The notes under the pieces are model-generated. The model saw nothing but the letters and a program-made list of their open reading frames with translations. It had not been told where the DNA came from and ran no database searches. The position numbers and the translations under genes are program-made. From Silurus meridionalis (Eukaryota; Chordata; Actinopteri; Siluriformes; Siluridae): a stretch of 64,000 nt of DNA. The first letter of the stretch is position 1. Every line of letters starts with the position of its first letter. Location of the stretch: assembly GCF_014805685.1 (NCBI RefSeq), contig NC_060892.1:8493490-8557489 (forward strand), in the 5' to 3' direction. Positions 22,561-34,689 of the stretch are shown here, piece after piece.

Positions 22561-24606
22561 TATGGAATCCACCCACTCATGTTCTCAGTCCTTTCAGTGT
22601 TCTGAGCGCAGCTTGTCAAAGACCCACAGGCCACAGTGATACAGCGGTAGTGCAGAAGCCAACATTAACAACACTGCACAGGATACGAAAGTGCTCATTT
22701 TATTCAGCACTTCCAAGCCATGCGATTATCACCGTCGCCTGTCTGCGATTTCTGATTCGCAACGCACCAGCATTGCAATTCCGTGCGGTATGGGTTCAAC
22801 CAAAAGTTCGGTCTACGGTCAGCTTTTAGGGGCTCGCTCCCTGCTGGATAAAGGAAACCGAGTGTGATCAGAAGCCAAGAAGGCAGAGCGTGTCCAGGCA
22901 TGGCTCAGAGAGCAGGTGTCAGAGTTGCTTCAGCTTCTTTTCATTACTGGGGCTTTTCTGCACCTGCCAAAACATTCACAGCTTCGTCCTACACTCCGTC
23001 AATCACATCACAGCCACTCGGACCACACTATATACTAAGATCTGAACATGAGGGTGTGTACCTACATGTTTAGAAATGTGGGTGGAAAGTTTATCTAGAC
23101 CAATCTTATTAGAAAAAGTATATAATTAGTAGGAAGATAGTTATTAGCATTTATCATTTATTACAGATAGCTGGTCAATACTGTAAATACATATAAATTT
23201 CTAAATACATTATAGAATATTATTTGATACCTTACTAATAATTTACATAAATTTATAGAATTGAAAAGTGAAACAGAACAATCACTGAAGTGAAGTCTTC
23301 AGTGGCAATTAATGCTTGCCTGCTCGAGAATATTTTTTATTCAGAAATAAATGTTCGTGTCATTTCTCAGAAATGGTTCGATATAATAATCTGTGCTTAA
23401 AATACTACACATATGATAAGTATGGATTAAATAATAATAAATAAAAAAACTGTTTCTAATAAGAAACTTTCTTGCTATGTTTTTTTCTCCCAGAGTTGAA
23501 CTTGAAAATAACAGACAAAATAATTTCTCCTCAAATTAGCATAGGCTATGCTGATATGTTTGCTCCTTTATGATTTCTCTCCCACTGTTTGTAAGATAGG
23601 TGGTTTATAATGGTATACAATCTCCTTATCTTATGCACCTCGTATGCCTCATGTGCGCTCTCACCTAGGATGAACTGCAATGCCAAAAGCCAGTCATAAA
23701 GCAAAAAATAAATTCCTTCCAATTTTAAGGTGTAGTCAAAGTCCATTTACACATATCTTGGCTTGATGTACACATTGTATAATGACAGGCACATTCCAGA
23801 TCATTAGAGTGCGGATTTTCACATTCAGCCCAGTTACACATCATAGCATGCCACAGTTGTATATAAATAAGTGGTGTGATCTGCAAAATAGATATTTTGC
23901 ATGCTACATGCCAATACTGATAATTATTTTTGGCTTTGATGTGGTATGGAATAGTGACCTAAGGGTAACAACATGTTCACTTGGACATGGACCAGACACC
24001 CCACCCACACACACTGTGGCAGCTGTGGCTGAGGAGGTGCAAGCATGTGCCAGAAATGCACATGATAGTTCAGCGTTTCTCAATGACATTTACGGCCCAA
24101 AATTAACACCAGAGTTCACAGTCTTTGTTTCTTGTTTTATCTGAAGTTCATTCTTTTTGTTTTTTTTTTTTTTTTTTTTTGCTGGCAGTTGAAAGACAAT
24201 TGAAGTGATTCAATTGATTACACTATGTGCCTTTTGCTTTCCTTTTTCAAAATGCTTTGAATGTTATTGAAAACTTGTATTTCACAGAACATCACTGCTT
24301 TTACATATTTTTAGGGAACACAGCAGTAAACTGTGTAGCAGTGAGGTATTGTTCATAATAGTATTAGGGAAATTGTTGCATGCAATGTGTGCAATTTTTC
24401 TGATTGTACAGTATGTTCAGTCTATGTAGATTTGGCTTTAAAACGTTTTTTGTGGAAAAACACACGAGTAAAAAAATTCATTTTTCTACATTTATTATAC
24501 TGCTTTTTACACACTTTCTCTGTCATTGCATTTCAATAAGTAAAAAAATACTCTAGGCCACCATCTAAACTGGAGGGACACAATTTTACAGGATGATTGT
24601 GTAGTA
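22561..24606. other. Mostly unique interval
   Basis: 22700-23000 is richer in GC and CpG than its surroundings but shows no supported exon. 23702-23770 is the source-like match for a 69-bp insert in the LINE at 27329-27397. A poly-T run lies near 24158-24180. Confidence 0.45.
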
Positions 24607-25002
24607 CAGTCAACCCCCGATAATTCGCAGTTCGGAAAATTTGCGGCTTCTCATTTGGAACCTGACTAACAGCAAGATGCAGATTATCTTAAAATTGCGT
24701 GAATCCGCAGCGAAACAGAATGCTTAGGAACGTTAGATATAACATTTTAAACAATGTTTAAACTAACAAATTTCATAAAAATCTTCAAAACACATTATTG
24801 TATTATTCGTTTTGAGTGATAAATAAAGCATTTATGTCCATCACTTCACATCTTTGTTGGGTATGCATCAAAAAGGAACCAACTTACTGCCATAATGTCT
24901 AGATGATTTCAGAAGGTACCACAGGGGCTTCAGGGGTGCGTCTGAAATTCGCAGATTTTTGGAACATAGGACGTAACCCCCACGAGTTCCAGGGGACCAC
25001 TG
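24607..25002. mobile_element. pogo/Tigger-like MITE (396 bp)
   Basis: The ends begin cagtcaacccccgataattc and, on the opposite strand, cagtggtcccctggaactcg. Both are bordered by TA (24605-24606 and 25003-25004). The terminal 'cagt..cccc' and repeated 'ttcgcag/ttgcgg' blocks are typical of Tigger-type elements. No coding capacity. Confidence 0.7.
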
Positions 25003-25035
25003 TATTACATTTTCAAATTTCACTTGAACTAGAAG

Positions 25036-25414
25036 TGTCAGGATTTTCCGGGCACACGGAACTCACTTCTTGCCGTTATTTAAGGACAGCCAATTGTGTA
25101 GCTTGGGGCCAGAATATCTTATGTTCCCCTGTTCCCCTGTTCCGTTTCTAGTTTGACTTTGGACTGTTTTTTTGGTTTTTGTATTTTTGCTCTGCCTATG
25201 TTGCTATGTATGCTGGTTTTGGTGTTTTGGATTGTTTTTGGATTTTGGTTTCCCTGCATTGCTCTCCTGGCCCTTGGACTCTGTACTGTTTTTTTGGACT
25301 GTTTTTGTGCCCCATTGCTCAGTTTGTGTTTTTTATTTTAGGCTGTTTGCTCCTTAACCCTGTTTCATCCTGCATTTGGGTCCTCACTCACCTAGTCACC
25401 TGTGATTTCTGCCA
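25036..25414 (+). mobile_element. Ty3/Gypsy-like LTR fragment (copy A)
   Basis: It starts tgtcaggattttccgggcac and ends ctgcca just before gaataatctggccttgcat. It aligns over most of its length with the 463-bp LTR at 46684-47146, for example ggtcctcactcacc and tttggactg blocks. It is about 85 bp shorter and has lost the TATA region. No internal gag-pol sequence follows, so it is a solo or truncated LTR. Frames through it (Phe/Leu/Cys-rich) are not genes. Confidence 0.75.
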
Positions 25415-25479
25415 GAATAATCTGGCCTTGCATCGTGTCCCACCTCCCACCCAGTCTCCACTCACCTTCTTTTCTGACA

Positions 25480-25660
25480 AGGAGACCCAAACCTGTTCCA
25501 GTAGTACCAATGTTGTGCACAAAGTGAGCTCCCCAGGCCTCTTCATCCTTAATCAGTACCTGACTTTATTAACACCTTTCAGACTGAGCACAAATTTCTG
25601 CATCTAGTGTTTTGTTCATACTTCTACAGTTGCCAGATTCTTGAAGAATATTAGTGTCTC
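25480..25660 (+). mobile_element. Tc1-like remnant beside LTR copy A
   Basis: The block aaggagacccaaacctgttc, then aagtgagctcccc, matches the transposase region around the second catalytic Asp in the family at 34690-35215 and 47173-47605. Only a short, decayed stretch remains. Confidence 0.6.
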
Positions 25661-26326
25661 TAAACCACCTCAATTAAATACAAACTCTTGCCTTTAAGCC
25701 CTCAAAACAGAGCCTGGTAAATGCAGACTGAAAAAGTATGGTTGTGCAATCTCAATGGGTTTTAGGGAAGTTATGTAAATGAATAAAACATAGCGAAGGT
25801 AACAAGCACAGCATCACACAAGAGCTCACATTTTACATGCTTCTGGTGCAGCTGGTGTGGATTGAAACACTTGTTAAAAATGGAAGCATAACTGCAGTGA
25901 CGCACGTCTAACACCCATCGATAAATCTAATCAGGAATGCGTTGAGTGTGAATCGACCTGAATGGAGTCAGAGGACCACATAATGAATCAAATGAATCGA
26001 ATGAAATACTCCAAACACAATGATAAACCACATCTACCATGAAGAAAGTATATTCATAGTAATTAAAAAATGTGTAAAAAAAAATGCTATGCTTCACAGC
26101 ATTGCCAGTTTCAGTGTGCTATTCATAATGGGCTTTGCTAACAAATTACAGTACAATAAAAGACATTAACAAAGACAGAAGTGCTGGTAATTTCTCGACT
26201 ATAATTATGATGATAAAGGGCCATGTCAGATCATAGCCAGTTGGGAACTTCACATCCCAACATCTTTTGGGGCTTCCAACTACAGGTGCTGCAAACTCCA
26301 ACTCTCTAACCACACACACGCACCCC

Positions 26327-26395
<69 letters not shown>

Positions 26396-27093
26396 CCGTT
26401 TTGCATATCAAAGCTACTGATTAAGCACAATTGTACTTAATTACACACACACAGAAAAGACTCACATTTACAAACTCTTGGCAAAGTAACACTCTTTGTG
26501 ACCTACTCTACTGACTTACCAAGCCTTATATTTCATAATTGCTTGTTATTTTGGATTTGTCTCTATTCTGTGAACAATAGAAACCTGTCCATTTCCACTG
26601 CTGCCTCCATATTAAGGATAAAATATTCGGTCATGAAACTGACATGATTGATTGCACGTGCAGTAAAAAACAAGCAGTCTTTAATAATCCAAGGTTTCCA
26701 AAACGAAATAATAGGCAAATGCGTAGTCAAAACCAGGCAGAAGTCATTTTGATGTGCAAACAGAATCAAAGGAGCAGAACAAGTACAAAAATGGTGGCAA
26801 ACAATCTAATCAGCAATAAAAAATTATAACCTTTGATAAATCAATAAATCCCTTTGTGAATGGGTTTCTTATTATGTGTGAGTAAATGTGCAATCGAGCA
26901 CACTTCTGCTTATCAGCAGATTACAAGTGCGTAGACAAGTGTGTGTGGTTTGGGAGTTGGAGTTTGCAGCAGCCATATTTGGAGGCTGGCTGTGGTCTAA
27001 CAGACAATGTTTAAAGGTTTAACTCATGACAAAACTTGAGACTGGAGAATACAAATGCCAGATGACATTAGCTAATGAGCCAGACTATTCAAC
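25661..27093. other. Unique interval with one (CA)n tract
   Basis: No gene recognised. A CA microsatellite lies at 26328-26391. Confidence 0.5.
26328..26391. repeat. (CA)n microsatellite
   Basis: About 30 CA units. The minus-strand Val/Cys-rich frame through it is an artefact. Confidence 0.96.
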
Positions 27094-27100
27094 TGATCAA

Positions 27101-29155
27101 TCTTTCTTTCTTTTTCTTTCACTTCTCCTATTAGGGGGCGCCACATCGGATCATTCGTCTCCATACCCCCTGTCCTCTACATCTGCCTCTTTCGAACCAA
27201 CTACCTGCATGTCTTCACTCAGCACATGCATAAACCTCCTCCTTGGCCTTCTTCTTTTTTTCTCCTTCCTGGTTGATCCATTCTCAGCATTCATCTTCTG
27301 ATATACCCCATGTCCCTCCTCTACACATCAAAAAAATAAATTCCTTCCAATTTTAAGGTGTAGTCGAAGTCCATTTAAACATATCTTGGCTCAATGCAAA
27401 ACCATCTCAATCTCGCCTTCCTTACCTTGTCTCCAGAACATCCCACATGCGCGGTCCCTCTAATAAACTAATTTCTAATCCTGTCCATCCTCGTCAATTC
27501 CAATGAAAATCTCAACATCTTCAGCTCTGCTACCTCCAGCTTCGCCTCCTGTCTTTTAGTCAATGCCACTGTCTCTAACCCATACAACATTGCAGGTCTC
27601 ACCACAGTCCTATAAACTTTTCCTTTTACTCTTGCAGATACCCTTCTGTCACAAATAACTCCTGCCACTTTTCTCCACCCACTCCACCCTGCCTGCACGC
27701 TTTTCTTCACTACTCTAACACACTCTCCATTACTTTGCATTGTTGACCCCAGATACCTAAATTTCTCCACCTTGTCAACCTCTCCAGGCTCTTCTCAACC
27801 TGCTTCCTACTCTCACTACAAATCACAATATCATCTGCAAACATCATAGTCCACAGAGATTCCTGTCTGACCTCGTCCATCAAACAGGAAAGGGCTCAGA
27901 GCTGATCCTTGATGCAGCCCAACCTCCACTTTGAACCAGTCTGTCCTTCCTACTGCACACGTCACTGCTGTCACACTGTCCTCATACATGTCCTGCACCA
28001 CCCTCACATACTTTTTGGACACACCTGACTTCCTCATACAATACCACAACTCTTCTGTTGGCACCGTGTCATATTCTTTTTCTAGATTCGCAAACACACA
28101 ACGCCACTCCTTCTGACTTTCTCTATACTTCTCCATCAACATTCTCAAAGAAATTGAGAATTGCATCTGTAGTGCTGTTTCTCAGCATGAAACCATACTG
28201 TTGCTCAATGATGGTCACCTCTTTTCTAAGCCTGGCTTCGAATACTCTTTCCCATAACTTCATGGTGTGACTGATCAACTTTATTCCCCTGTAGATACTG
28301 CAAGTCTGCACGTCTTCCTTATTCTCTTAAAATGGTATCAGCACACTCTTCTCCATTCCTCAGGCATCCTCTCATCTTCCAAAATCTTGTTGAACAACCT
28401 GGTTAAAAACTCCACTGCCATCTCTCCTAAACATCTCCACACTTCTACTGGTATGTCATTTGGTCCTTCCTACTTTCCACTCTTCATCCTTTTAATCCCT
28501 GCTCTCACTTCCTCCTTACTAATCCTATCCAATTCCTGCTTCACCATCTCCACACCATCCAACCTTCTCTCTCTCATTTTCCTCATTCATCAGCTGCTTA
28601 AAAAACTCCCTCCATCTTCTCAACACACTCTCCTCACTAGTCAACACATTTCCATCTCTATCCTTTATTGCTCTAACTTGTAGCACATCCTTCCCAGCTC
28701 GGTCCCTCTGCCTGGCCAATCGGTACAAATCCTTTTCTCCTTCCTTAGTGTCCAACTTCTCATACAGCTCCTCATATGCCTTTTCCTTGGCTTTCGCCAC
28801 ATCCCTCTTCACCTGCTGCCGCATCTCCTTGTACTCCTGCCTACTTTTCTCATCACTCTGTTGATCCCAATTTTTCTCCTTATGCTTTCCTGCACTTCCT
28901 CATTCCACCACCACGTCTCTTTGTCTTCCTTTCTATTTCCAGATGTAACACCAAGTACCTTTTTAGCTGTCTTATCACTTCTGCAGTAGTTGCCCAATCA
29001 TCCATCACCTCTTTACAACCAACGAGCCCCTCTCTGTCCACTTCCCTGAACCTCAGAATACAGTTTTCCTTCTTTCAGTTTCCAACATATTCTGTTTTCA
29101 GTCCTCACTCTCCTCCTCATCTTCTTTACCTCTAAAGCCATCCTACAGACCACGA
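27101..29155 (-). mobile_element. RTE-type LINE, 5'-truncated (copy 1)
   Basis: The element lies on the minus strand, with its 3' tail of GAAA-type units at 27101-27120. It aligns with the full-length copy at 57154-60283 from about that copy's position 58152 to the end. A 7-bp direct repeat (tgatcaa) at 27094-27100 and 29156-29162 is a plausible target duplication. The 5' half, including the endonuclease, is missing, the usual result of incomplete target-primed reverse transcription. A 69-bp unrelated insert sits at 27329-27397. Confidence 0.85.
27468..28824 (-). pseudogene. RTE-type reverse transcriptase pseudogene (copy 1)
   Basis: Minus-strand frames in order read YRGIKLISHTMKLWERVFEA (28123-28311), RMLMEKYRESQKEWRCVFAN and [13 protein letters not shown] (27831-28166). 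The catalytic FADD box lies at about 27820-27840 in another frame. RLYGLETVAL-type thumb sequence follows (27468-27770). Relative to copy 2 there is a ~23-bp deletion just before the FADD box and several frameshifts. The enzyme would copy its own RNA at a nicked chromosomal target; this one is inactive. Confidence 0.85.
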
Positions 29156-29162
29156 TGATCAA

Positions 29163-29789
29163 ATAAATGAAGAAAAAAACATTCTTGGGAAAAGCCTGAT
29201 TTGACTACCAATCTCACAGACTAATCTTCGCAGAGGTTATTAAATAAGAATCATGCTTTGTTGGTTATATGGGAGTCCTCAATATCTGATTTCACATAGA
29301 TTTTCATAACTACCGGTTTTCTCCCATTTAGTTGATATTCAGCCTATTCTGATAAATAAAGAAAAAAGTAAAAAGAAAAAAGCTTTTATTAAATAATTTT
29401 TAACATGTGTGAATAAATCTAACCACTCCTGTGACAGATTTAAGTTTCACTTTTCATGATCCATGACTGACACAGGAGCATCTTGGCGGGCAGGGGAGCA
29501 ACAATGTTAAAGAGATTCTGTTAAAGTATATTCAGTTCTTATTTGAGTCTGTAAATGTATTTCTGATTGTTTTTCATTGCATTGCAGTTACGCTGTACTG
29601 TACTGCGCACACTCACGCAGGCAATTTAGCGGATTTCATTTAATATTCCTTTTCATTTATTTTACCCACCCCCTCATAAATGTTTGTGGGTTCCACACAT
29701 AAAACACCCTAAAAATTACAAAATTATTACTGTAGATTACTTTAGACTTCATTTTCATTTTATAGTGTTTTGTTACAAAGCAGCTTGAC
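29163..29789. other. Unique interval
   Basis: No feature recognised. Confidence 0.5.
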
Positions 29790-30010
29790 ATTAATAATAT
29801 AAATTATATGAACCTTCGATGTTTATCCATAATCAGTGAGCCAGAGGTGACTGTAATGAGGAAAAACTCCTGAGACAATATGAGAAAGAAACCTTGAGAG
29901 AAACTAGACTGAAAAGAAAACCCATCCTCCTTAGATATTTATTCATTTTGACACATTGTTGAGATTATTAACTGTTTACTGATGGAGTGCAAGACAATAG
30001 TATTAATATC
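29790..30010 (-). repeat. Dispersed repeat, inverted copy
   Basis: The block gaaaccttgagagaaactag is the reverse-complement equivalent of the gtttctctcaagg-type core at 10815-11045. The flanking agccagaggtgactgtaatg is a usual neighbour of that core in fish repeats. Confidence 0.65.
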
Positions 30011-30211
30011 CAGACTTCTCGTATTAATTGCAATCCAAAGTATCTTCATGGTTTCTAAGTGGTACCACCAACATTTTATTTTTTATGAGAATACTGAATC
30101 TTCTCGTAAACACAGTGAACATGACCTTATTTTAAATGCAGGATATCTTTTGTAAGTGTGGAAACAGATTATACTTTAACTTTCCAGGAAAGAGGATGGA
30201 AATAGTCTGGT

Positions 30212-30212
<1 letters not shown>

Positions 30213-30273
<61 letters not shown>

Positions 30274-30274
30274 T
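30213..30274. repeat. (GA)n microsatellite
   Basis: About 30 GA units with one AAAG interruption. Confidence 0.95.
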
Positions 30275-30435
30275 CCCTTATGTAAGGGCACTATCCACCT
30301 ATGACCAGTAGAATTTTCTGACTGAAACTGCAGATCTGGTATTATTGCATGTCTTTTCAGCTGAATGGATCTAGTTATAAGAGTGACCGTCTCAGACCTG
30401 CAAAATGTTCCAGACGCTGTCTATTTTCCATCAGG

Positions 30436-30463
30436 TGACTCAGTGGGAGATGACCTCTGACCT
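30436..30463. promoter_or_regulatory. AP-1-like site next to a perfect DR1 motif
   Basis: TGACTCA at 30436-30442 is followed by tgacctctgacct at 30451-30463. On the opposite strand the latter reads AGGTCA-G-AGGTCA, a consensus direct repeat with one-base spacing used by RXR heterodimers, HNF4 and COUP-TF. Binding is inferred from motif only. Confidence 0.3.
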
Positions 30464-31022
30464 TGAAAAAAGCCTCATTCAGAGAGGTTTAAAAAGAAAG
30501 TTTGAGCTTCCAAGTCTTGCGGATGTGTTTTGGGTCCAAAAGCTCCCGCAGAGAGAAACAAAAGCCAGAGAACATGAGTGAAATTGGAACACAGCCTAGC
30601 CTGACCTGACCTCATCTGGTGCACACGTGTGTGTATGCGTCAGAGATCTTACACGTTGCCTTCCTTTATTGAAGTGCACTTCAGTCACACTCTTTTTTAG
30701 CACATCATTCACTCACACAAAGTCTTTTAACTGTCACCTGAAACGTACGCTCGCTGGGACCTTGCAAAACCTTTTGCTTTGATCTCTTCAATTTACACTT
30801 CCTTGTGGCTTTCATATAACAGTTGTTCAGAGGGTTTTAGGAAGAAATGTATCAACTTTGTCTTTTTCCTTCTATAACCTGCAGTTTATTTTTCAGGGTT
30901 TGTGCGAGGGTTGACTTGTTGTACTAATGAAATCAGATCAAACACACTTTACCTTTAATCACTTCTGTCTACTCTCTAATAGAGCCGAGTTAAAGACCAT
31001 TTAAGGTGTCAAAGACACTTTG

Positions 31023-31035
31023 TGACCTTTGAACT
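31023..31035. promoter_or_regulatory. DR1-like nuclear receptor motif
   Basis: tgacctttgaact reads AGTTCA-A-AGGTCA on the minus strand, an HNF4/COUP-type DR1 with one changed half-site. Motif evidence only. Confidence 0.25.
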
Positions 31036-31514
31036 CCAGCAAGACTTGGGCTAATGAGTGTGTAGAAAATTGAGCTAGCTAATTTGTGACTCATGGCCTT
31101 GTTTGGAGTCTGAACTCAACCACTTTGATCATACCTATTAATTATGGAAACTGAATTTGCCCTGATACATGATGCATGACACCTCATAGTAATTGCAATA
31201 TATCTTGTAGGGAAACTGTTTCAATGATTTGAGGTTGCACCTTTAATAATCTCTGTATTATACTGCAATAAATATGTTATAAATTTCAAGTTGCAGGTAA
31301 GTGTGAAATCTAAAATACAAATAGGACAATTTGGATATAGGAAGAAGCTGCTTCTGTATGTGCAATGTCAGCACAGTGATTAAGGCAATTGGCTATTGAT
31401 TACAAGTATTTAAACAATGTTCAAATCCAAGTATTGGCACTTAACGATTGTTTCAGCAAAGCCAGTAAACTATTTCATAAACTACTCAGTAGTAACATAC
31501 ATTAACACTAGCAA

Positions 31515-32022
31515 GCAACACTATATAATGCATGTGAGACTACACTATAGCAACAATATATAATGCATGTGAGACTACACTGTAGGAACACTATATAATG
31601 CATGTGAGACTACACTGTAGGAACACTATATAATGCATGTGAGACTACACTGTAGGAACACTATATAATGCATGTGAGACTACACTGTAGGAACACTATA
31701 TAGTGCATGTGAGACTACACTGTAGGAACACTATATAATGCATGTGAGACTACACTGTAGCAACACTATATAATGCATGTGAGAGTACACTGTAGCAACA
31801 CTATATAATGCATGTGAGACTACACTGTAGCAACACTATATAATGCATGTGAGAGTACACTGTAGGAACACTATATAATGCATGTGAGACTACACTGTAG
31901 GAACACTATATAATGCATGTGAGACTACACTGTAGCAACACTATATAATGCATGTGAGACTACACTGTAGCAACACTATATAATGCATGTGAGACTACAC
32001 TGTAGGAACACTATATAATGCA
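31515..32022. repeat. 35-bp minisatellite, ~14.5 copies
   Basis: The tandem unit is actatataatgcatgtgaga plus ctacactgtaggaac. Copies differ mainly at two sites: gtagGaac versus gtagCaac, and gagac versus gagag. The gagag variants sit exactly 70 bp apart (31781 and 31851), showing a two-unit higher-order duplication. One copy has tagtgc. There are no spacers, so it is not a CRISPR-like array. Confidence 0.97.
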
Positions 32023-32082
32023 CTAAGAACCATCCTCATAACAGGTCTTTTTTAACAGGTGTTTTTATTGGAATTTACTGCC

Positions 32083-32086
32083 TAAT

Positions 32087-32175
<89 letters not shown>
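32083..32175. repeat. Poly-A followed by (TA)n
   Basis: About 18 A residues followed by about 36 TA units. Confidence 0.96.
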
Positions 32176-32178
<3 letters not shown>

Positions 32179-33071
32179 TGATTTAGAAATAAAGATCACA
32201 AGGAAACTTCAGAAATGCAGAATCAACACTAGCAAGACTTTGTACACATCATGAGAACCATTTTGTGGTACTGAAATGTTAATGTCTATGTGGGACACTT
32301 TGAAAGGAGAAACAGCAAACACTTATAGAGTGGTTGAGGTGTTGATACGATTACTTCAAATAACTCTTCAAAATGTAAATCATATATACAATCACATTTC
32401 CTAGTAAATTTAATTCAGGAACTTGAAAGGGGGGATGTCAACATTCTGACCTGTGAATATACTTTACTGCATACATGGTTGGGAATCCCGAGAGGACCAT
32501 TAATTTTAACATTTGTAGAGATTGACCCTTCACATTAGATCAAAGAAATGATCAAACATGCTATATATATGCCTAGGCGTATGGCCACTAATGAGACAAA
32601 ACTAGAGACAGGTGCAAACTCTCGAGTTCATGGTGAAAGTGAGCTAAGAAGAAACAGAATCCATGTCTCAAATCACATCCTGTTATTTAATACATAGCCA
32701 TCTCCCAAACGGACTGCATGTGTGATGCTGATAGGAATGTTGCATATGTGATGATATTGTACAATACAACATGTACGGTAATAAAAAAAAATAAACAATA
32801 GGTTTGCTGAACCTCCTCCTGCACTTTAAAGTAAAAACACTTGGATATTTTATTTGATTTTTGAAATCCGAATTATTTGCTGCTTGCAAATGTTGTATAT
32901 GGATTTTTGTGTATGGATTTTTTTGGGATATTTGTGGAACCAAATACTAAAGAAAATACACAAATATATATCATGAAGAGGTTATTATAAAGTGTTGATA
33001 ACTTTTGAGTTACAATCATATAAATATTAAACGATTTTAGCTTCAAAATGTATTTGTTACAACAGTAGACC
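32176..33071. other. Unique AT-rich interval
   Basis: No feature recognised. Confidence 0.5.
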
Positions 33072-33265
33072 ACAAGATGGAGCTTCATAGATCTTGCTAT
33101 GTGCACAGGGGTGTTGTCATGATGGAACATTTTTGCTTCCAAATCCAAAGACCCCATATACAATTGCGGTACCAATTTCTGGAAGAAGCACGTATAGCTG
33201 GAAAAGCACGTATAGCTGGAAAAGTCCAAATACTTGTCCCAATACTTTTGTCCATATAGTCCATC
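33072..33265 (-). mobile_element. Tc1-like fragment, minus strand
   Basis: The minus-strand reading includes FHHDNTPVHIARSMK, the block holding the second catalytic Asp, directly beside a terminal-like caatacttttgtccatatag at the high-coordinate end. The family matches 34690-35215. The middle is deleted and carries a small tandem duplication (agcacgtatagctggaa twice, near 33186-33222). Confidence 0.7.
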
Positions 33266-34200
33266 TTACAGTGTGCATAAGTATTGACTAGATTTATAGA
33301 ATAAAATATGAAAAAATTACCCCACATCATTCTTGTTTGCTATCAATGAGAGCTCATTATATAATGTATTGCTTAAGCGGAATATTTGCAATCACATGCA
33401 ATATCAAGACTGACTATCACTGCCTGCAACTATACATGATGTAAGACAATGCCTCAATAACCATCAGAACATTTGCCCATTACTTGCCTCCTGAAACTCA
33501 ATGTAGCTTCAAAAGAGCAAACCCATACTTACCTAAACACCCCCCACACACTTACACATTTTCCAACATCTGTTCTTACTCTCTCACCCACATCAGTGCA
33601 CAACATTTCTGCCACAGGCTCTGTTTTATTTCCATTATGAAGCAAATTTCCGGAGAGTGGCCCTGGCATTCATGGCTTAGGAGTAACAGCTCACCTGCAT
33701 CAGCTTTTAGAACAGAGCAGTGTGCATGTGGCTTTGATCAAAAGGCGGTAAAAAAGTCAAGGTCGATGTAAGAACTTTGTTTAGAAGCGGCCCATACACG
33801 GTGCCCATAAATGAAGCCGTGAAGGTTTAGGGTTTACACTTAAGAACTTCACCTTGTAATAGTGTGACCTTGCTACGCAGATGTCAGGAAAAAATAAGCT
33901 TCATAGCAAAGATGGAGAAAAAAAGTGATAGTGAAAGCCAAGACAAAACTAATATTAGTACTTTAGTTAGGGCATGCACTGCATTAAAAACCTAAAATCA
34001 TCGTCTAAATCAAGAGCAAGTCTTTAGGAAAAACCTTGTGGAACTGCTAAAAACGGTAGCGTAACATTATTAATTTGGCAATGCAAAATACAAACCTAAA
34101 ATGAAAGAAGAAAGGGTCATATGTATGTATTTATAGCACTGGATTAAGTTTACAGTGTGTAATTCATGAAGTAACTTTTTTTTGTATGTTAATAAAGATA

Positions 34201-34202
<2 letters not shown>
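33266..34202. other. Unique interval
   Basis: No gene supported. Confidence 0.5.

Positions 34203-34282
<80 letters not shown>
34203..34282. repeat. (TA)n microsatellite
   Basis: About 39 TA units. Confidence 0.97.
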
Positions 34283-34283
<1 letters not shown>

Positions 34284-34689
34284 TATGAGGGGGATGAGGT
34301 AAGTCTGTACAGTCACAATGCATGTCGCTTCTTGATCCAGTGAAGTTTAGAAAGTTACTGAATTTTATGTTTTGATAAATGATATAAAGGCACGATAAAT
34401 CATATACTTAAAAATGCAAGTTTTCATTTTGTTTCTCCTAACCAGACGTGGAGTGGGCAAACTATAGTAAATATTTGTTAGCAAATCATAGGGTTACAAA
34501 AGGCCCAGGAAAAATCTGAAAAGCAAAAAAGGTCATGAGATTAACTCCACACACCATCCAGAGTGTATCAGTGACTTGCATTTAGTGTTCTCAGGATGGC
34601 CACTGCATCCTTGGGCAAGGTAAATCAGTTAAATGAATCATGACTCGAGCAAGGACCAGTCAAAAATTTACCGTCTCAAATAAAAACAT

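Larger units (their letters stand above)
30275..31514. other. Repeat-free unique interval with candidate regulatory motifs
   Basis: No gene is recognised. This is one of the longer repeat-free stretches and contains two DR1-type nuclear-receptor motifs and an AP-1-like site (separate entries). Confidence 0.45.

Noticed and set aside
22043..22639. 198-codon open frame
   Set aside because: The same pyrimidine-tract artefact; no domain, no splice context, and repeats of tctctc.
22704..23073. Possible exon in a GC/CpG-richer patch
   Set aside because: 65-69-codon frames on opposite strands, no acceptor/donor pair, no recognised protein.
25153..25607. Hydrophobic frames of 60-142 codons (Phe/Leu/Cys-rich)
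   Set aside because: They lie inside an LTR and continue into Tc1 sequence; the T-rich U3/R region gives hydrophobic codons by composition.
28267..29135. Plus-strand frames of 119-138 codons
   Set aside because: Antisense to the minus-strand LINE reverse transcriptase.
31515..32022. Regular direct repeats resembling a CRISPR array
   Set aside because: Units are contiguous with no spacers, the DNA is eukaryotic, and there are no cas-like genes; it is a minisatellite.
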